Shown here: positions 18,679 through 27,707 of the stretch, piece by piece
How the letters are laid out: each line of letters begins with the position of its first letter
Numbering within the stretch: position 1 is the stretch's first letter
Assembly: GCA_903858115.1 (NCBI GenBank)
Contig: CAIOHR010000349.1
Span: 1-64,000, forward strand
From: an uncultured Pirellula sp.
GTDB taxonomy: Bacteria; Planctomycetota; Planctomycetia; Pirellulales; Pirellulaceae
Reading direction: 5' to 3'
DNA: 64,000 bases
Translations under genes and position numbers: made by a program
The notes under the pieces: generated by a model
The model's input: the letters and a program-made list of their open reading frames with translations, nothing else
Told to the model about the DNA's origin: nothing
The model's database searches: none

Positions 18679-19404
18679 TCATTGTTGAATAGAGTTAAGG
18701 ATTTTCGCGTAGGCTTTGCGAAGGATCGCGATGTCCAGATCTACGGCAATGTGTGTGAAGCCTAGGTCATGGTGCGCCGGAAGATCGGCCGCGTCTCGAA
18801 CGAGAATGCCAGCGGCCTTGCCAGCTCCTTTCGCTGCGGAGACGACGGTGCGCAGGCATTGTTGGTAGTCTCCCACCGAGGAATCGGCGTGATTCTGAAG
18901 ATCGAACTGCAAATCCGACGGGCCGACGAACAGCACATCAATGCCATCCGTGCTCGCGATCTCGGCGGCCCGCTTCACAGCTTCGACGGTCTCGATCTGC
19001 GCCATGATCAGCGGCACGGGCATCGCGTCACCCGGCGGATTCAGCCCGTAGTCGTAGGCGCGAACGCTGCGCGAAAGACCGCGCTGGCCGCGCGGCGCGT
19101 AGTGCGCGGACTTTACGATACGCTCGGCCTCGGCGGCGGAATTCACATGCGGCACCATGATACCGCGCGCGCCCCAATCGAGCACCCGCGCCATGAGATC
19201 CGCATGCGGTGCGCCCACCCGCACGATGCCGCGCGTGCGGGTACCCCGCAATCCGCGTAGTTGATTCGGCAGCGAGGCCTCCGACTCATTGCCATGCTCG
19301 AGATCGAACAGTACCCAATCGAAGCCCGAAAGTGCGGCGAGTTCCGCGATGACGGGCGAACCGGTGGAGAGCCAGGTGCCGATGCTTGGTGGGATCATGT
19401 TCAT
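18679..19404 (-). CDS. HpcH/HpaI-family aldolase (2-keto-3-deoxy acid aldolase type)
   Basis: 241 residues, no signal peptide, so cytoplasmic. Motifs of class II HpaI-type pyruvate aldolases are in order: GTWLSTGSP at the start, FDWVLFDLEHG (about 28-38), IVRVG (substrate Arg), RGIMVPHVNSAAEA, MAQIETVEAV (metal-binding Glu) and LFVGPSDLQ (metal-binding Asp). The family splits 2-keto-3-deoxy or 4-hydroxy-2-keto acids into pyruvate and an aldehyde. It sits in the operon 12 bases after an APH-type kinase, consistent with breakdown of a sugar acid released by the exported enzymes. The exact substrate cannot be assigned. Confidence 0.9.
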   Translation of the reverse strand: MNMIPPSIGTWLSTGSPVIAELAALSGFDWVLFDLEHGNESEASLPNQLRGLRGTRTRGIVRVGAPHADLMARVLDWGARGIMVPHVNSAAEAERIVKSAHYAPRGQRGLSRSVRAYDYGLNPPGDAMPVPLIMAQIETVEAVKRAAEIASTDGIDVLFVGPSDLQFDLQNHADSSVGDYQQCLRTVVSAAKGAGKAAGILVRDAADLPAHHDLGFTHIAVDLDIAILRKAYAKILNSIQQ

Positions 19405-19416
19405 AGGATAATGTTC

Positions 19417-20556
19417 CTAGGACGTTGTTCGTAGGATAGAGAGGTCAGAATTGGATGCGAGGCCGCGGAGGGCGAGCGCGATTCGCGCGTGAGTGGTGCG
19501 TTTCAAGTCCGCGCCGCTCCCGCCTGTGCCGATGAGGAAAAACCCGTCGTCGCGTTCAAAGTATCCCGCACCGACGCGGATGACAGCCTTCACGATCATG
19601 TTGCGCAGAAGATGCAGCCAGAAACGGCGGCGATGCTCCTCTGGCAACGGGCGGATGCTTTGATATCCCTCGAAGGCGCGCGAGAGAAATGCCGCATCGT
19701 GAAAGCACGCGAGCAGCGAGAGATCGTCCATCGCGTCGCCGGAGATCGCGTCATCGAAGTCGATGAACGCGGCGATATGCTCGCGGGTGCCGAGTATGTT
19801 CCAAAGCGCGAGATCTTTATGGACAAGACAGCCCCGCGGCAGGTCGAGCAAGGCCTGGTGGTTTGCAATTTCTGCGGCGATTTCGTCGCGTTGCTCACGA
19901 GTGAAAAAGCCGCTCGAAACGAGAAAGGTGAGGTGCTTGTCCAGTCGAAGATGGAAGTAGTCGGCGTAGGATCTGCGAGAGCCCGCAAATGGCCCGCTCA
20001 GCTCACTGTGCTCTCTTTGCCTTTCAATCTTCGATTGGCTTTCGTTCCGCGCGGACCACTCTAGCGTGCCAAATCCTTCCAGCGTGATCGTCTGCCATTT
20101 CGCGACACCTTGTCCGATGGCGTAGGCAATGGCGGATACATCGAGACTCCCTAGCTTGAACCAATGGTTCAGATCCGGAGCCGAAATCCTATCCAATGCC
20201 TGCCAGGCAAAGGGCACACGGCTCCGCGTGGCATCGCAGCCAAAAACTTTAGGAGTTATGACGCCGATTTCGCGCACACGGTCCAGCACGACAGACTCGA
20301 TAGCGAGATGATCGTCGTTCTCGGGCCCGTTCTCGACCCGCACAAACATCGCCTGGCTATCCACGTCGGCATTCCAGGTGAGATGATTGCCCTGACCGAC
20401 TCCGGGGCTCAGTTCGATGACTCGAGCACCCAGCTCTCGCTGCATGGATTCACGAAGCTGACTTTCGATCTCGGTATTCGCCTCATGACGCGTCTGCGTG
20501 CCATAAAACGCCGCTGGGCGATCACATTTCCAATAGTAGATGTTGCGGCGGCTCAT
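19417..20556 (-). CDS. Aminoglycoside-phosphotransferase-fold kinase
   Basis: 379 residues. The protein-kinase-like fold is shown by the catalytic loop HKDLALWNIL (HxDxxxxN, about residue 250) and the metal-binding IDFDDA 17 residues later, preceded by the family's helical lobe. The family phosphorylates small molecules such as aminoglycosides, choline and sugars; in this operon a metabolite kinase is more likely than a resistance enzyme. The N-terminal 20 residues are divergent. Its ATG overlaps the TGA of the gutted symporter upstream (ATGA), a relic of the original operon. Natural substrate unknown. Confidence 0.85.
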   Translation of the reverse strand: MSRRNIYYWKCDRPAAFYGTQTRHEANTEIESQLRESMQRELGARVIELSPGVGQGNHLTWNADVDSQAMFVRVENGPENDDHLAIESVVLDRVREIGVITPKVFGCDATRSRVPFAWQALDRISAPDLNHWFKLGSLDVSAIAYAIGQGVAKWQTITLEGFGTLEWSARNESQSKIERQREHSELSGPFAGSRRSYADYFHLRLDKHLTFLVSSGFFTREQRDEIAAEIANHQALLDLPRGCLVHKDLALWNILGTREHIAAFIDFDDAISGDAMDDLSLLACFHDAAFLSRAFEGYQSIRPLPEEHRRRFWLHLLRNMIVKAVIRVGAGYFERDDGFFLIGTGGSGADLKRTTHARIALALRGLASNSDLSILRTTS

Positions 20557-20745
20557 CCGTTCTCGCTCTCACTGGATTCCTCGACGGGGTGCAATCGCCA
20601 CCAGGTGGCGATGACGCTGCCGACGAGTGTTTGGATGAAGGCACTGAACACAGCAGGCACGGCGGCGAGCGACATAGACGAGCAGGGACACGGCGATGGT
20701 CCAAACGGGATAGAGATTGGTAAACCAGGATATGTAGCGTTGCAT
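20553..20745 (-). pseudogene. Bile acid:Na+ symporter (BASS family) remnant with internal deletion
   Basis: The 5' end encodes MQRYISWFTNLYPVWTIAVS, the first membrane helix of BASS-family symporters. After about 25 codons the frame shifts by one and the sequence continues as SLAAVPAVFSAFIQTLVG and VIATWWRL, the family's C-terminal helix, ending in a stop that overlaps the kinase start. The roughly 250 central codons expected of the family are gone. The join falls near 20670. Upstream spacing (10 bases after the giant sialidase stop) and downstream overlap still show its former place in the operon. Confidence 0.72.
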
Positions 20746-20755
20746 GATGAGTTGG

Positions 20756-23700
20756 CTACTTGCTGTCCATGGTTCCCGAATACTGCGGCCCACCCGCGCC
20801 GACGTATCCATTGCTTGCACCATTCGGATCGGATGTGACCCAAAATGCGAAGAGCTGCCCATTGGTGAGATGAAAGCGGAAACGGACTGGTTTGCCAGAA
20901 AACGCGGACAAGTCGGCGCGGTCGGTCCACTCGATCCGCTGCCGAGTCGTTTCGGCGGTCAGCGGTTGGGAAGCGGCGAGCACTTTACCTGCGGCATCCA
21001 GCGCCTCGACGCGCAGCTCGCCTCCCTTCGCGAGGACGTTCACGAAGAGATGACGGCCTTGGAACACTACGGGGCGCGTCGTGAGAGTGCCATTCTTTTC
21101 GAGTGCGTCCATCGAGGCGAAGCCATCGCGACGAAGCATCGCCAGTCCGATGCTTCCGCCGGTGTACATGCCGCGGGTACCGCTCGGGGCGATGCCCGAA
21201 TAAGCGCAGTAGGGGAAGACGAGTTGGTCATCGAGCACGACGCAGACGCCGGTGGTGGTATGGACGTAGCCGCGATCCCAGTCGCCTTCCTTGCGGGTCG
21301 CGGCGATGAAGGCGCGACGATCTGGCCGATCCCAGTGGAAGCCATCGCGGCTAAAGCCGAGCTTGAGTTCCGTGAGCTTGGGGAACTTGCCTTCGTTGCA
21401 GATTTTGTTGTCTGGGCCGAGGTGGATCTGAAACATGCCGAGCATTACGCTCTCATACGCGACGGCGCTGAGGCTGTAGAGCTGCGCGGGTACGCCGATT
21501 CTCGGATCGGGCTCGTCGAGACGGTCGGCATTCGCCCAGAAAACCGACTTCGACCATTCCGCACCTTGCATGAAGTCGCGAGACTCGTGATACCAGCGAT
21601 TGCGTCCATGTTTGCCTCCCTGCTTAATGCTGTAGCACCAGACGTTGCGGAAGGGATTATGGAAGATGGAACAGTAGTCGCCCGCCTTGCCCGTGGGCAC
21701 AGGATTCGACCACACACGTCCATCACCAGAGGTTTGCAAAAAGTGACCTTCCCTACCGCGATCCGTGAGGAATTTAAGACGTGTATCTTGCGACGCGAGA
21801 TCAAGCCACATGCTATTGTCGCCCCCCGCGTCGCTGCCTTTCGCGAGCAGCAAATTGTCTTCGAGGACGCCGAGATTCGGACGCGTCCAGGTTTTCAAAT
21901 CGGTGCTCGTTGCGAGCGCCAGCGGTCCACGCCAGCCCGCGGTGTAGAACATCTTGAATTGCTTCGACTCGGGATCGAAAAACAGACCGCCATGCCCGAG
22001 GTAGGTCACGGCTTCCTGGCCCTTTTCACCGAGTGTTGATCCAGACAGTTCGTGCTTCGTCTCCGCCTTGAATACCGGATTGCCCTCGAACTTCTTCGCC
22101 TGATGAAAGGTGCGATTGAGGGTCGTTTTCTCGATTAGGAAATCGTCCACGAAGAGCTGTCGCCCCACATCAATCGGGATCGTCTTTGGCGGCTGCTTCA
22201 AATACGGAACCTCCATCGGTTCATTCGAGTCGGGATCCAGAAACCGTGGTGGCCACACATCCGGCAACTCGATGCCGTTATAGAGCTTCTCTGGCTTTGG
22301 GCCCGTGGCCTTGTTCGCGAGCTGGAGTAGCTTTGCGTCCTTCGAGACGATCTTGCCCGCGAGAACGTCTTCTTCGCGAAATTTCGCCATCAAGATCTCC
22401 GCGTCCGTGTGACGGTTCCAATCATAAAGGATGTGGATGAGACCGTCGGGCGATTCGAAACCATCGGGATACGAAACCGCGTTGCGTTCATCGAGCAACA
22501 GCCCCCCTTTCCACGTCTGACCATCATCATCGGAGAGCCATGCGCTCATGTGCGTTCGCTTTTGCAGACGCTCGCTAGGCGAGCCGTTCTTCACCAACAA
22601 GATGCGACCGGACTTCAGCCTTCGGAGAAAGAATCTCGCGTTGATGTTTTGCACTGTCGCGGCCTGACGTGGTTCGCTCCAGGTCTTGCCGCCATCGCTG
22701 GAAAAACTCTCGTGTGGCTGGCCTTTCGTGCGAGCAAGCATCCACAAGCGGCCATCGCGCAGTTCGACCGTCATATGCTCGTCAAACTCCCAATCCGGGA
22801 ATTGCAAGCTGCCACGCTCCTTCCACGTCATGCCTTCATCGGTTGAGGCAAAGACTCTCGCAGTTTTCTTATGCCAATCGGAAACCGGCAGCAACCAGTC
22901 ACCGTTCTTGAGCACGGTCGGTTTGTTCAGCGTACAACCCTCGGCGAACTGAACTGGCTCTGACCACTTGGGCTCAGCGGCATCGGGATCATCGCAACGG
23001 ATGAACCAGTTTGTGATGCGGCCTTGCGGATCGCCGAGCTGCTGATCGAAGAACAACCACAAGCGCCCTTTCGGATCGCTCCAGAGATTCCCGACCAGCG
23101 CACCGCTGCGCTTTTGTTCAGGCTCCGTGCGTGCTCCAACCGCCAGACGCGGCTTCGACCAAGTGGAGCCATCATTATCGCTTGTGGCTAACAGAAAATA
23201 ACCATCCCTTTTGTCGCCCGTGCCGGTCCAGCTACCCCAAAGGCGGCCCTCCGGTGTGCGATCCATGCCGATGATCATCGCGCCCGGCCGCGCCTCGTCC
23301 TGAAACTCCGCGCCAGGATTCGCGATCACGACCGGCGCGTAAGGATCCGACTCCCTCACCTGCGCACCTTCCGCGAGAATCAGTAGCACCATCTTCTTGA
23401 ACTTCAAGCGCTCGCCCGCTTTAACCTCCTTACGATAGAGGCTCACGCGATTGATCTCGCCAGGGAAGAGCTGAACCTCGGGACCATCCACTTTGGCAAA
23501 GCCCGCTTTCCGAAGCGTATCTTCTTGGCTTGCAGCCGTTGGGCGAATCGTCGGCGTGAGCGCAAACAATGTCCCAGGCTGGGTCACAATCACATCGGTC
23601 TGTTCGATGCTCGTTCGATAAAAGGATAGATCGCGGACGGCATCAGGCATTTCGTCGATGACATAATCACGATCGGTAAACAGCTTCACGCCACGTTTCA

Positions 23701-25990
23701 TCCGTGCTGGTGATGGAGGTGGTGGTACGGGCCACTCGATGCGTTGCTTACCGCTTTGCAATTCAAACTGGCCGACCTCTTCCAGCTTGCCGAACATAAT
23801 GCGGTCCGAGGATCCGCCGTGATCACTTTGCGTGACGGTAAGCCAGATCGTGCCTTCGTGTTCGTGGAAGGTCGGATACTGAAACGAGTGCGGCGACTCG
23901 AAGCGGTACTTGCGCTCCCAAGTCCTGCCGTCGCGCGAGATGTCCACGTTGAAGACGCTGCGGTTGCAATCGTGAACACGCGTGTTCTCTTGCCAGCCAA
24001 GGTAGTAAACGCCGCCGAACTTGTCGAAGGTCGGCTTCGAGTTCAGGCCGCGGGGCACGAACGGCATCGTCTGACCGACACTCCATGTCTTGCCGTCTTT
24101 GCTCGTGGTGAAGTGATAATTGCCTCCGTCGTTGCGACAGATTGCCATCCAAGTGCCATCAGGCAAACGGTTCACCGCCGACTCGCTGAGCTGCTGCGAC
24201 TGCGGTTCGTTGTAATGGCCGATGATCTCGAACGTTGTGAAGTCATCCTGCAACACGGCAAGGGCGTTTTGTTTGCCGGGGAAGTTGTTGAGGGCCACGT
24301 AGCGGCGACCGTCGAACTCTTTGAATGAATCGAAAATGTAGAGCCCTTCGCGAACCGGCGGCTTTGTGAAGCCCTGCGCAGCAGCGTCGGCATGGAAATG
24401 ACGCGGCTCCATGTCAAAGGTCCCAGCCGCCGTCTTGAGCTTCGCCTTGTGGATGCTTTTCTCAAAGGTCTGCGTACGAAGATCGAAGTCACGAAACCAC
24501 GTCACTGCTTGTTCCTTGGATGGCTGGCTGCAGAAGTAAGTCCGCAGCGTGTGGTCGTCTTTGCGAATGATGCGCGGCACGAAGACTTGCGCCTCCGGCA
24601 GGGTGACGTTTGCAAACGCCTGGCCTGCTCGAGCCATTGGGATGGTCTTTTCCACTGCAAGCGTCTTTAGGTTCACCACCGTCAGTACGCAATACATCGC
24701 CGCGCCGGCGCCGTGTCCAGGAGCGACATCGTTGTCGTGCTCGACGATGTATGCGCGATCGCCAACACAGACGAACTCCGCATCATGCGCCCCCTTCACC
24801 TGAGGCGCAGTGACCTTGATGAGACGCTGCATGACAATATCACCCGCCAGCCCCGCGTTCCAGTTGGCAGGCAGCAACGATGGCTTGTCGAGCTTGTTCA
24901 TAGTCTGCGCGAGCATCACTGCACCCGAGACGTTCTTGCCTGCCAGCACATCTTCCTCGCGGAATTTTGCGAGCAGGATTTCGCCAACTCCTTGCCGGTC
25001 GCGATCGTAAGTGACCCAAATCAATCCATCGCGATCCTGCACACCGTCGGGGTAAGAAACGCCTTTGCGTTCATCCAGTAGCAGACCCTCGTTCCACGTC
25101 ACGCCTTCATCCGTCGAAACATGGGCGGTGAGATGACTGCGCCCGGTGAACTTGTAGTGATTCACCAGCAGCAGATTGCCCGAGGAGAGTCGGCGGATAA
25201 AGAAACGCGAGCCCGGGCTCTTCATCGTGCTCGCCGTCCCTTCGCTCCAAGTTCGTCCTTTATCAGTGGAGTGGCTTTGCCAAAGGACGCCAGCGCCGGT
25301 ACGAATGAGCATCCACAAGCGGCCATCTCGCAGTTCCGTGATCATGCACTCCAGCGCCCACTCAGGTGCTTTCACCGCGCCGTGAAGTTTCCATGTCTTG
25401 CCCTCATCGGTCGAGATGCCCACACCTTGCAGTTGCTTCGGGCCAGCAAACCAATCGCGAATCGGCTCCATGGCATGCGTCAATGGCATGATCCATTCAC
25501 CGGAGGAAAGCACCGTCGGCTTGTTCATCCGGAAAGCATACGGACCCTCGTAGCCGACGCGAAACTCAGCGCCGAATACGGGCTTCGTAGCATCAGGGTC
25601 GTCGCAGATACGCGCCCAGACATCGTGCTGCGCCGTGTCCTTGTTGCCGCGATTGAAGACATACCAGAGCCGCCCCTTCGGATCGATCCAAAGCGTAGGG
25701 TCGAAAACGCGGGTACCTTCACTCGAAGGCATAGCGATCGCTTCGGGCGGCGTGAAGGTCTTGCCAGCATCCTCGCTGTAGGAAAGCACCACCGTGTTCT
25801 CTGGTGCCGGCTCCTTGGGCCCGCCGGTGAACCACGAGGCAAACACGCGCCCCTTCGCGGTACGTTCGATGCCGGGAATGCCTTGCCATGTGCGTTGGGT
25901 GAGGTCAATTGCCACACTGCTGTCGGCGGCTTGTACCTGTGCATCAGTGACGACAAGGAACAACGGTAAAAATAGTAGGAGGTTTCTCAT
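20756..25990 (-). CDS. Giant exported sialidase-like protein: two to three Asp-box propellers plus GH32/43-like C-terminal propeller
   Basis: 1744 residues from MRNLLLFLPLFLVVTDAQVQA (signal peptide; frame open to 26092). Rough order: sialidase propeller 25-355 (STDEGKTWK, STDKGRTWS, STDEGVTWN); second BNR-like propeller 375-740 (SKDGKTWS, SRDGRTWE); KLFTDRDY domain 765-870, shared with 15638-17227; third sialidase propeller 880-1240 (SDNDGSTWS, STDEGMTWK, SSDGGKTWS, SDDDGQTWK); and 1285-1744, which resembles GH32/43-type propellers (FFDPESKQFKMFYTAG, LALATSTDLKTW). Typical family members are 350-550 residues, so this looks like a fusion of three genes. It heads the operon and probably acts on extracellular glycans. 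The sequence shows no frame break. Confidence 0.85.
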   Translation of the reverse strand: MRNLLLFLPLFLVVTDAQVQAADSSVAIDLTQRTWQGIPGIERTAKGRVFASWFTGGPKEPAPENTVVLSYSEDAGKTFTPPEAIAMPSSEGTRVFDPTLWIDPKGRLWYVFNRGNKDTAQHDVWARICDDPDATKPVFGAEFRVGYEGPYAFRMNKPTVLSSGEWIMPLTHAMEPIRDWFAGPKQLQGVGISTDEGKTWKLHGAVKAPEWALECMITELRDGRLWMLIRTGAGVLWQSHSTDKGRTWSEGTASTMKSPGSRFFIRRLSSGNLLLVNHYKFTGRSHLTAHVSTDEGVTWNEGLLLDERKGVSYPDGVQDRDGLIWVTYDRDRQGVGEILLAKFREEDVLAGKNVSGAVMLAQTMNKLDKPSLLPANWNAGLAGDIVMQRLIKVTAPQVKGAHDAEFVCVGDRAYIVEHDNDVAPGHGAGAAMYCVLTVVNLKTLAVEKTIPMARAGQAFANVTLPEAQVFVPRIIRKDDHTLRTYFCSQPSKEQAVTWFRDFDLRTQTFEKSIHKAKLKTAAGTFDMEPRHFHADAAAQGFTKPPVREGLYIFDSFKEFDGRRYVALNNFPGKQNALAVLQDDFTTFEIIGHYNEPQSQQLSESAVNRLPDGTWMAICRNDGGNYHFTTSKDGKTWSVGQTMPFVPRGLNSKPTFDKFGGVYYLGWQENTRVHDCNRSVFNVDISRDGRTWERKYRFESPHSFQYPTFHEHEGTIWLTVTQSDHGGSSDRIMFGKLEEVGQFELQSGKQRIEWPVPPPPSPARMKRGVKLFTDRDYVIDEMPDAVRDLSFYRTSIEQTDVIVTQPGTLFALTPTIRPTAASQEDTLRKAGFAKVDGPEVQLFPGEINRVSLYRKEVKAGERLKFKKMVLLILAEGAQVRESDPYAPVVIANPGAEFQDEARPGAMIIGMDRTPEGRLWGSWTGTGDKRDGYFLLATSDNDGSTWSKPRLAVGARTEPEQKRSGALVGNLWSDPKGRLWLFFDQQLGDPQGRITNWFIRCDDPDAAEPKWSEPVQFAEGCTLNKPTVLKNGDWLLPVSDWHKKTARVFASTDEGMTWKERGSLQFPDWEFDEHMTVELRDGRLWMLARTKGQPHESFSSDGGKTWSEPRQAATVQNINARFFLRRLKSGRILLVKNGSPSERLQKRTHMSAWLSDDDGQTWKGGLLLDERNAVSYPDGFESPDGLIHILYDWNRHTDAEILMAKFREEDVLAGKIVSKDAKLLQLANKATGPKPEKLYNGIELPDVWPPRFLDPDSNEPMEVPYLKQPPKTIPIDVGRQLFVDDFLIEKTTLNRTFHQAKKFEGNPVFKAETKHELSGSTLGEKGQEAVTYLGHGGLFFDPESKQFKMFYTAGWRGPLALATSTDLKTWTRPNLGVLEDNLLLAKGSDAGGDNSMWLDLASQDTRLKFLTDRGREGHFLQTSGDGRVWSNPVPTGKAGDYCSIFHNPFRNVWCYSIKQGGKHGRNRWYHESRDFMQGAEWSKSVFWANADRLDEPDPRIGVPAQLYSLSAVAYESVMLGMFQIHLGPDNKICNEGKFPKLTELKLGFSRDGFHWDRPDRRAFIAATRKEGDWDRGYVHTTTGVCVVLDDQLVFPYCAYSGIAPSGTRGMYTGGSIGLAMLRRDGFASMDALEKNGTLTTRPVVFQGRHLFVNVLAKGGELRVEALDAAGKVLAASQPLTAETTRQRIEWTDRADLSAFSGKPVRFRFHLTNGQLFAFWVTSDPNGASNGYVGAGGPQYSGTMDSK

Positions 25991-26123
25991 GGAATAAAAA
26001 GCTAACAGTCTGCCGAATGGGTCGCAATGGAATTGTTCAGGGAAGCTCACATTTGCTTTGGCCAGAACATGTGGATGCGTGAAACAGAACATTTTATGCT
26101 ACGTTCTGTTTCTGAACTGGTCT

Positions 26124-26228
26124 TCACGTAGCTTCGTCTCTCCGAGACGCTGGCAAATCGCTTCGGCGACGGTAATCGAGTGGCGTCATGCCAAATATCC
26201 GTCGAAAGTTTGCCCCCTGGTCGCGTCA
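26124..26228 (-). pseudogene. AraC-family C-terminal remnant
   Basis: On the minus strand one frame reads NFRRIFGMTPLDYRRRSDLP then ASRRDEAT and a stop, the closing helix and tail of an AraC regulator (FxxxFGMTPLxYRRR). No upstream helix-turn-helix or sensor domain remains; the flank towards 26252 is the tail of a DUF1552 gene. It lies upstream of the giant sialidase operon, where a regulator gene would be expected. The rest of the 25991-26251 gap shows nothing else. Confidence 0.65.
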
Positions 26229-26251
26229 CTCAGCGATTTACTCGGCGGGTG

Positions 26252-27583
26252 TCAGACTTCTTCCAGACGGGTCTTGGCGTCGCCGAAGGTCTTTAGGTGT
26301 ATGTCGGTCTTGTCCATCATCGAAAGGAACAGACGGCACAGTTGACGTTCAGGTTTGCCGGTGTAGTCGAGGGCGCGGCCCCCTTTCAATTTTCCGCCGG
26401 CGCCGCCCAGCAGGATCACCGGCAGCTGGTCGTTGTTGTGCAACGCACCGGCCATCATACTCGAACAGTGCATGAGCATCGTGTTGTCCAGCAACGTGCG
26501 ATCCCCTTCCTGTATGGAGTCGAGCTTCCGTGCCAGGTAGGCTAGCTGCTCCATGAAGAACAGATTCACCCTCAGCCAATCTCGGCCGTCGCTGTGGGAG
26601 AGCAAGTGATGGATCATGTAATCAATGCCGTGTCCCGCCTGCTCGACGCTGGTGAGATTCGGGAATCGCAGCGCGCTGTGGTCGTTGTTCAGCTTGAGCG
26701 TCGCCACGCGAGTCGTGTCGGTCTGAAAGCCGAGGACGAGAATATCGATCATCAGCCGCATGTGCTCGGCGATATCCTGCGGAATCCCGTCCGCCGGGCG
26801 TTGGATGTTCGGTTTGTCGAGAGTTGGCTTCCAACCCTGCAATTCGCCACGCTTGCCAGCACTCGCGATTCGGGTCTCAATTTCGCGAACGCTGTCGAGG
26901 TACTCGTCCAGCTTCTGCTTATCTCCGGAACTGATCTTTCGCCGCAGGTCTTGGGCATCGGCGAGCACCGCATCCAGAACGCTCTGATCTTCGGGTGACG
27001 ATGCGTCCTTGAAGAGTCGGTCGAATGCCAGCGCAGGATAGAGTTCCAGAGGGGTAGGAGTCGTCGGGGAACTCCACGAGATGTGCGAACTGTAAAGCAT
27101 GCTGTAGTTCTTATGGACCGACGGGTTCGATGTCTCGCAGGCCAAGACCATACTCGGGACTTTGGTGCTGCGGCCATAGGTCTGAGCGATGACCTGATCG
27201 AAGCTGGTCCCTGAGCGAATCTCGCCGCCGCTGGCGATCGGAGCGCCCGAGAGCATGTTGCCGGTCTGCGAACTGTGAATGTTCCCTTTGCGTGCCTCCT
27301 CGTGGTACAAGCCGCGTACGAAGACCAACTTCTCTCGGAAATCGGACAGCGGCTGAAGGACCTGGCCGAGTTCCATGTTGCGGCCTTCCCCTTTGGCCCA
27401 CCATTCCTTCGAATGAAAGCCGTTGCCAGAGAAGGTCACGCACAACCGGATCGGTGCGTTGCTGGCGACCGTGGATGAGTTCGTCTCGTCGCCCCAGACG
27501 CGCAGCGACTCCATCCAGGGGAGTGCCATCGAAACGCCGAGACCGTGCAGGAATGTTCGCCGTGAGAAGTGATGCTGGTTCAT
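26252..27583 (-). CDS. DUF1552 family protein, Tat-exported (HxxSHS variant)
   Basis: 443 residues. Tat signal FSRRTFLHGLGVSMALPWME at the N-terminus. DUF1552 (PF07586) features: FSGNGFHSKEWWAKGEG, GNMLSGAPI, SWSSPTTPTPLE, DEYLDSVREIETR, QTDTTRVATLKL, LMHCSSMMAG and LLGGAGGKLKGGRALDY. The family motif HxxSHH is HLLSHS here (about bases 26596-26613), losing the last His. It lies downstream of the giant DUF1592-group gene in the same direction, 124 bases apart with a REP-1 palindrome between, the standard PVC pair. Predicted envelope protein; reaction unknown. Confidence 0.92.
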   Translation of the reverse strand: MNQHHFSRRTFLHGLGVSMALPWMESLRVWGDETNSSTVASNAPIRLCVTFSGNGFHSKEWWAKGEGRNMELGQVLQPLSDFREKLVFVRGLYHEEARKGNIHSSQTGNMLSGAPIASGGEIRSGTSFDQVIAQTYGRSTKVPSMVLACETSNPSVHKNYSMLYSSHISWSSPTTPTPLELYPALAFDRLFKDASSPEDQSVLDAVLADAQDLRRKISSGDKQKLDEYLDSVREIETRIASAGKRGELQGWKPTLDKPNIQRPADGIPQDIAEHMRLMIDILVLGFQTDTTRVATLKLNNDHSALRFPNLTSVEQAGHGIDYMIHHLLSHSDGRDWLRVNLFFMEQLAYLARKLDSIQEGDRTLLDNTMLMHCSSMMAGALHNNDQLPVILLGGAGGKLKGGRALDYTGKPERQLCRLFLSMMDKTDIHLKTFGDAKTRLEEV

Positions 27584-27626
27584 GTTGGCTCCGGAAGTGG
27601 TTGAAGAAGCTGATGTTCGTTTCTTG

Positions 27627-27695
27627 GTACGACGGACTTCCTGTCCGTCGCGATTTTGGCCCGATTGGAAACGACGGGCTGGAAGTCCGTCGTAC
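27627..27695. repeat. REP-1 palindrome pair
   Basis: Two inverted hairpins, GTACGACGGACTTCC-GTCCGTCG and its reverse complement, separated by about 20 bases. The stem is GACGGACT / AGTCCGTC around a TCC triloop (GGA in the opposite orientation). This copy has point changes. It lies between the DUF1592 and DUF1552 genes, where it could also act as an RNA hairpin. Confidence 0.9.
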
Positions 27696-27707
27696 TAGAA
27701 AATTTCC

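Noticed and set aside
19417-20556. Aminoglycoside resistance gene
   Set aside because: Only the fold matches; the metabolic operon context and divergent sequence give no support for resistance.
20744-22039. 431-codon plus-strand ORF opposite the giant sialidase gene
   Set aside because: Fully antisense to a strongly coding frame, with Arg/Ala/Val-rich shadow composition and no domain signature. Similar long antisense ORFs at 52775-53998, 35476-36633, 58914-60095 and 15602-16453 were rejected for the same reason.
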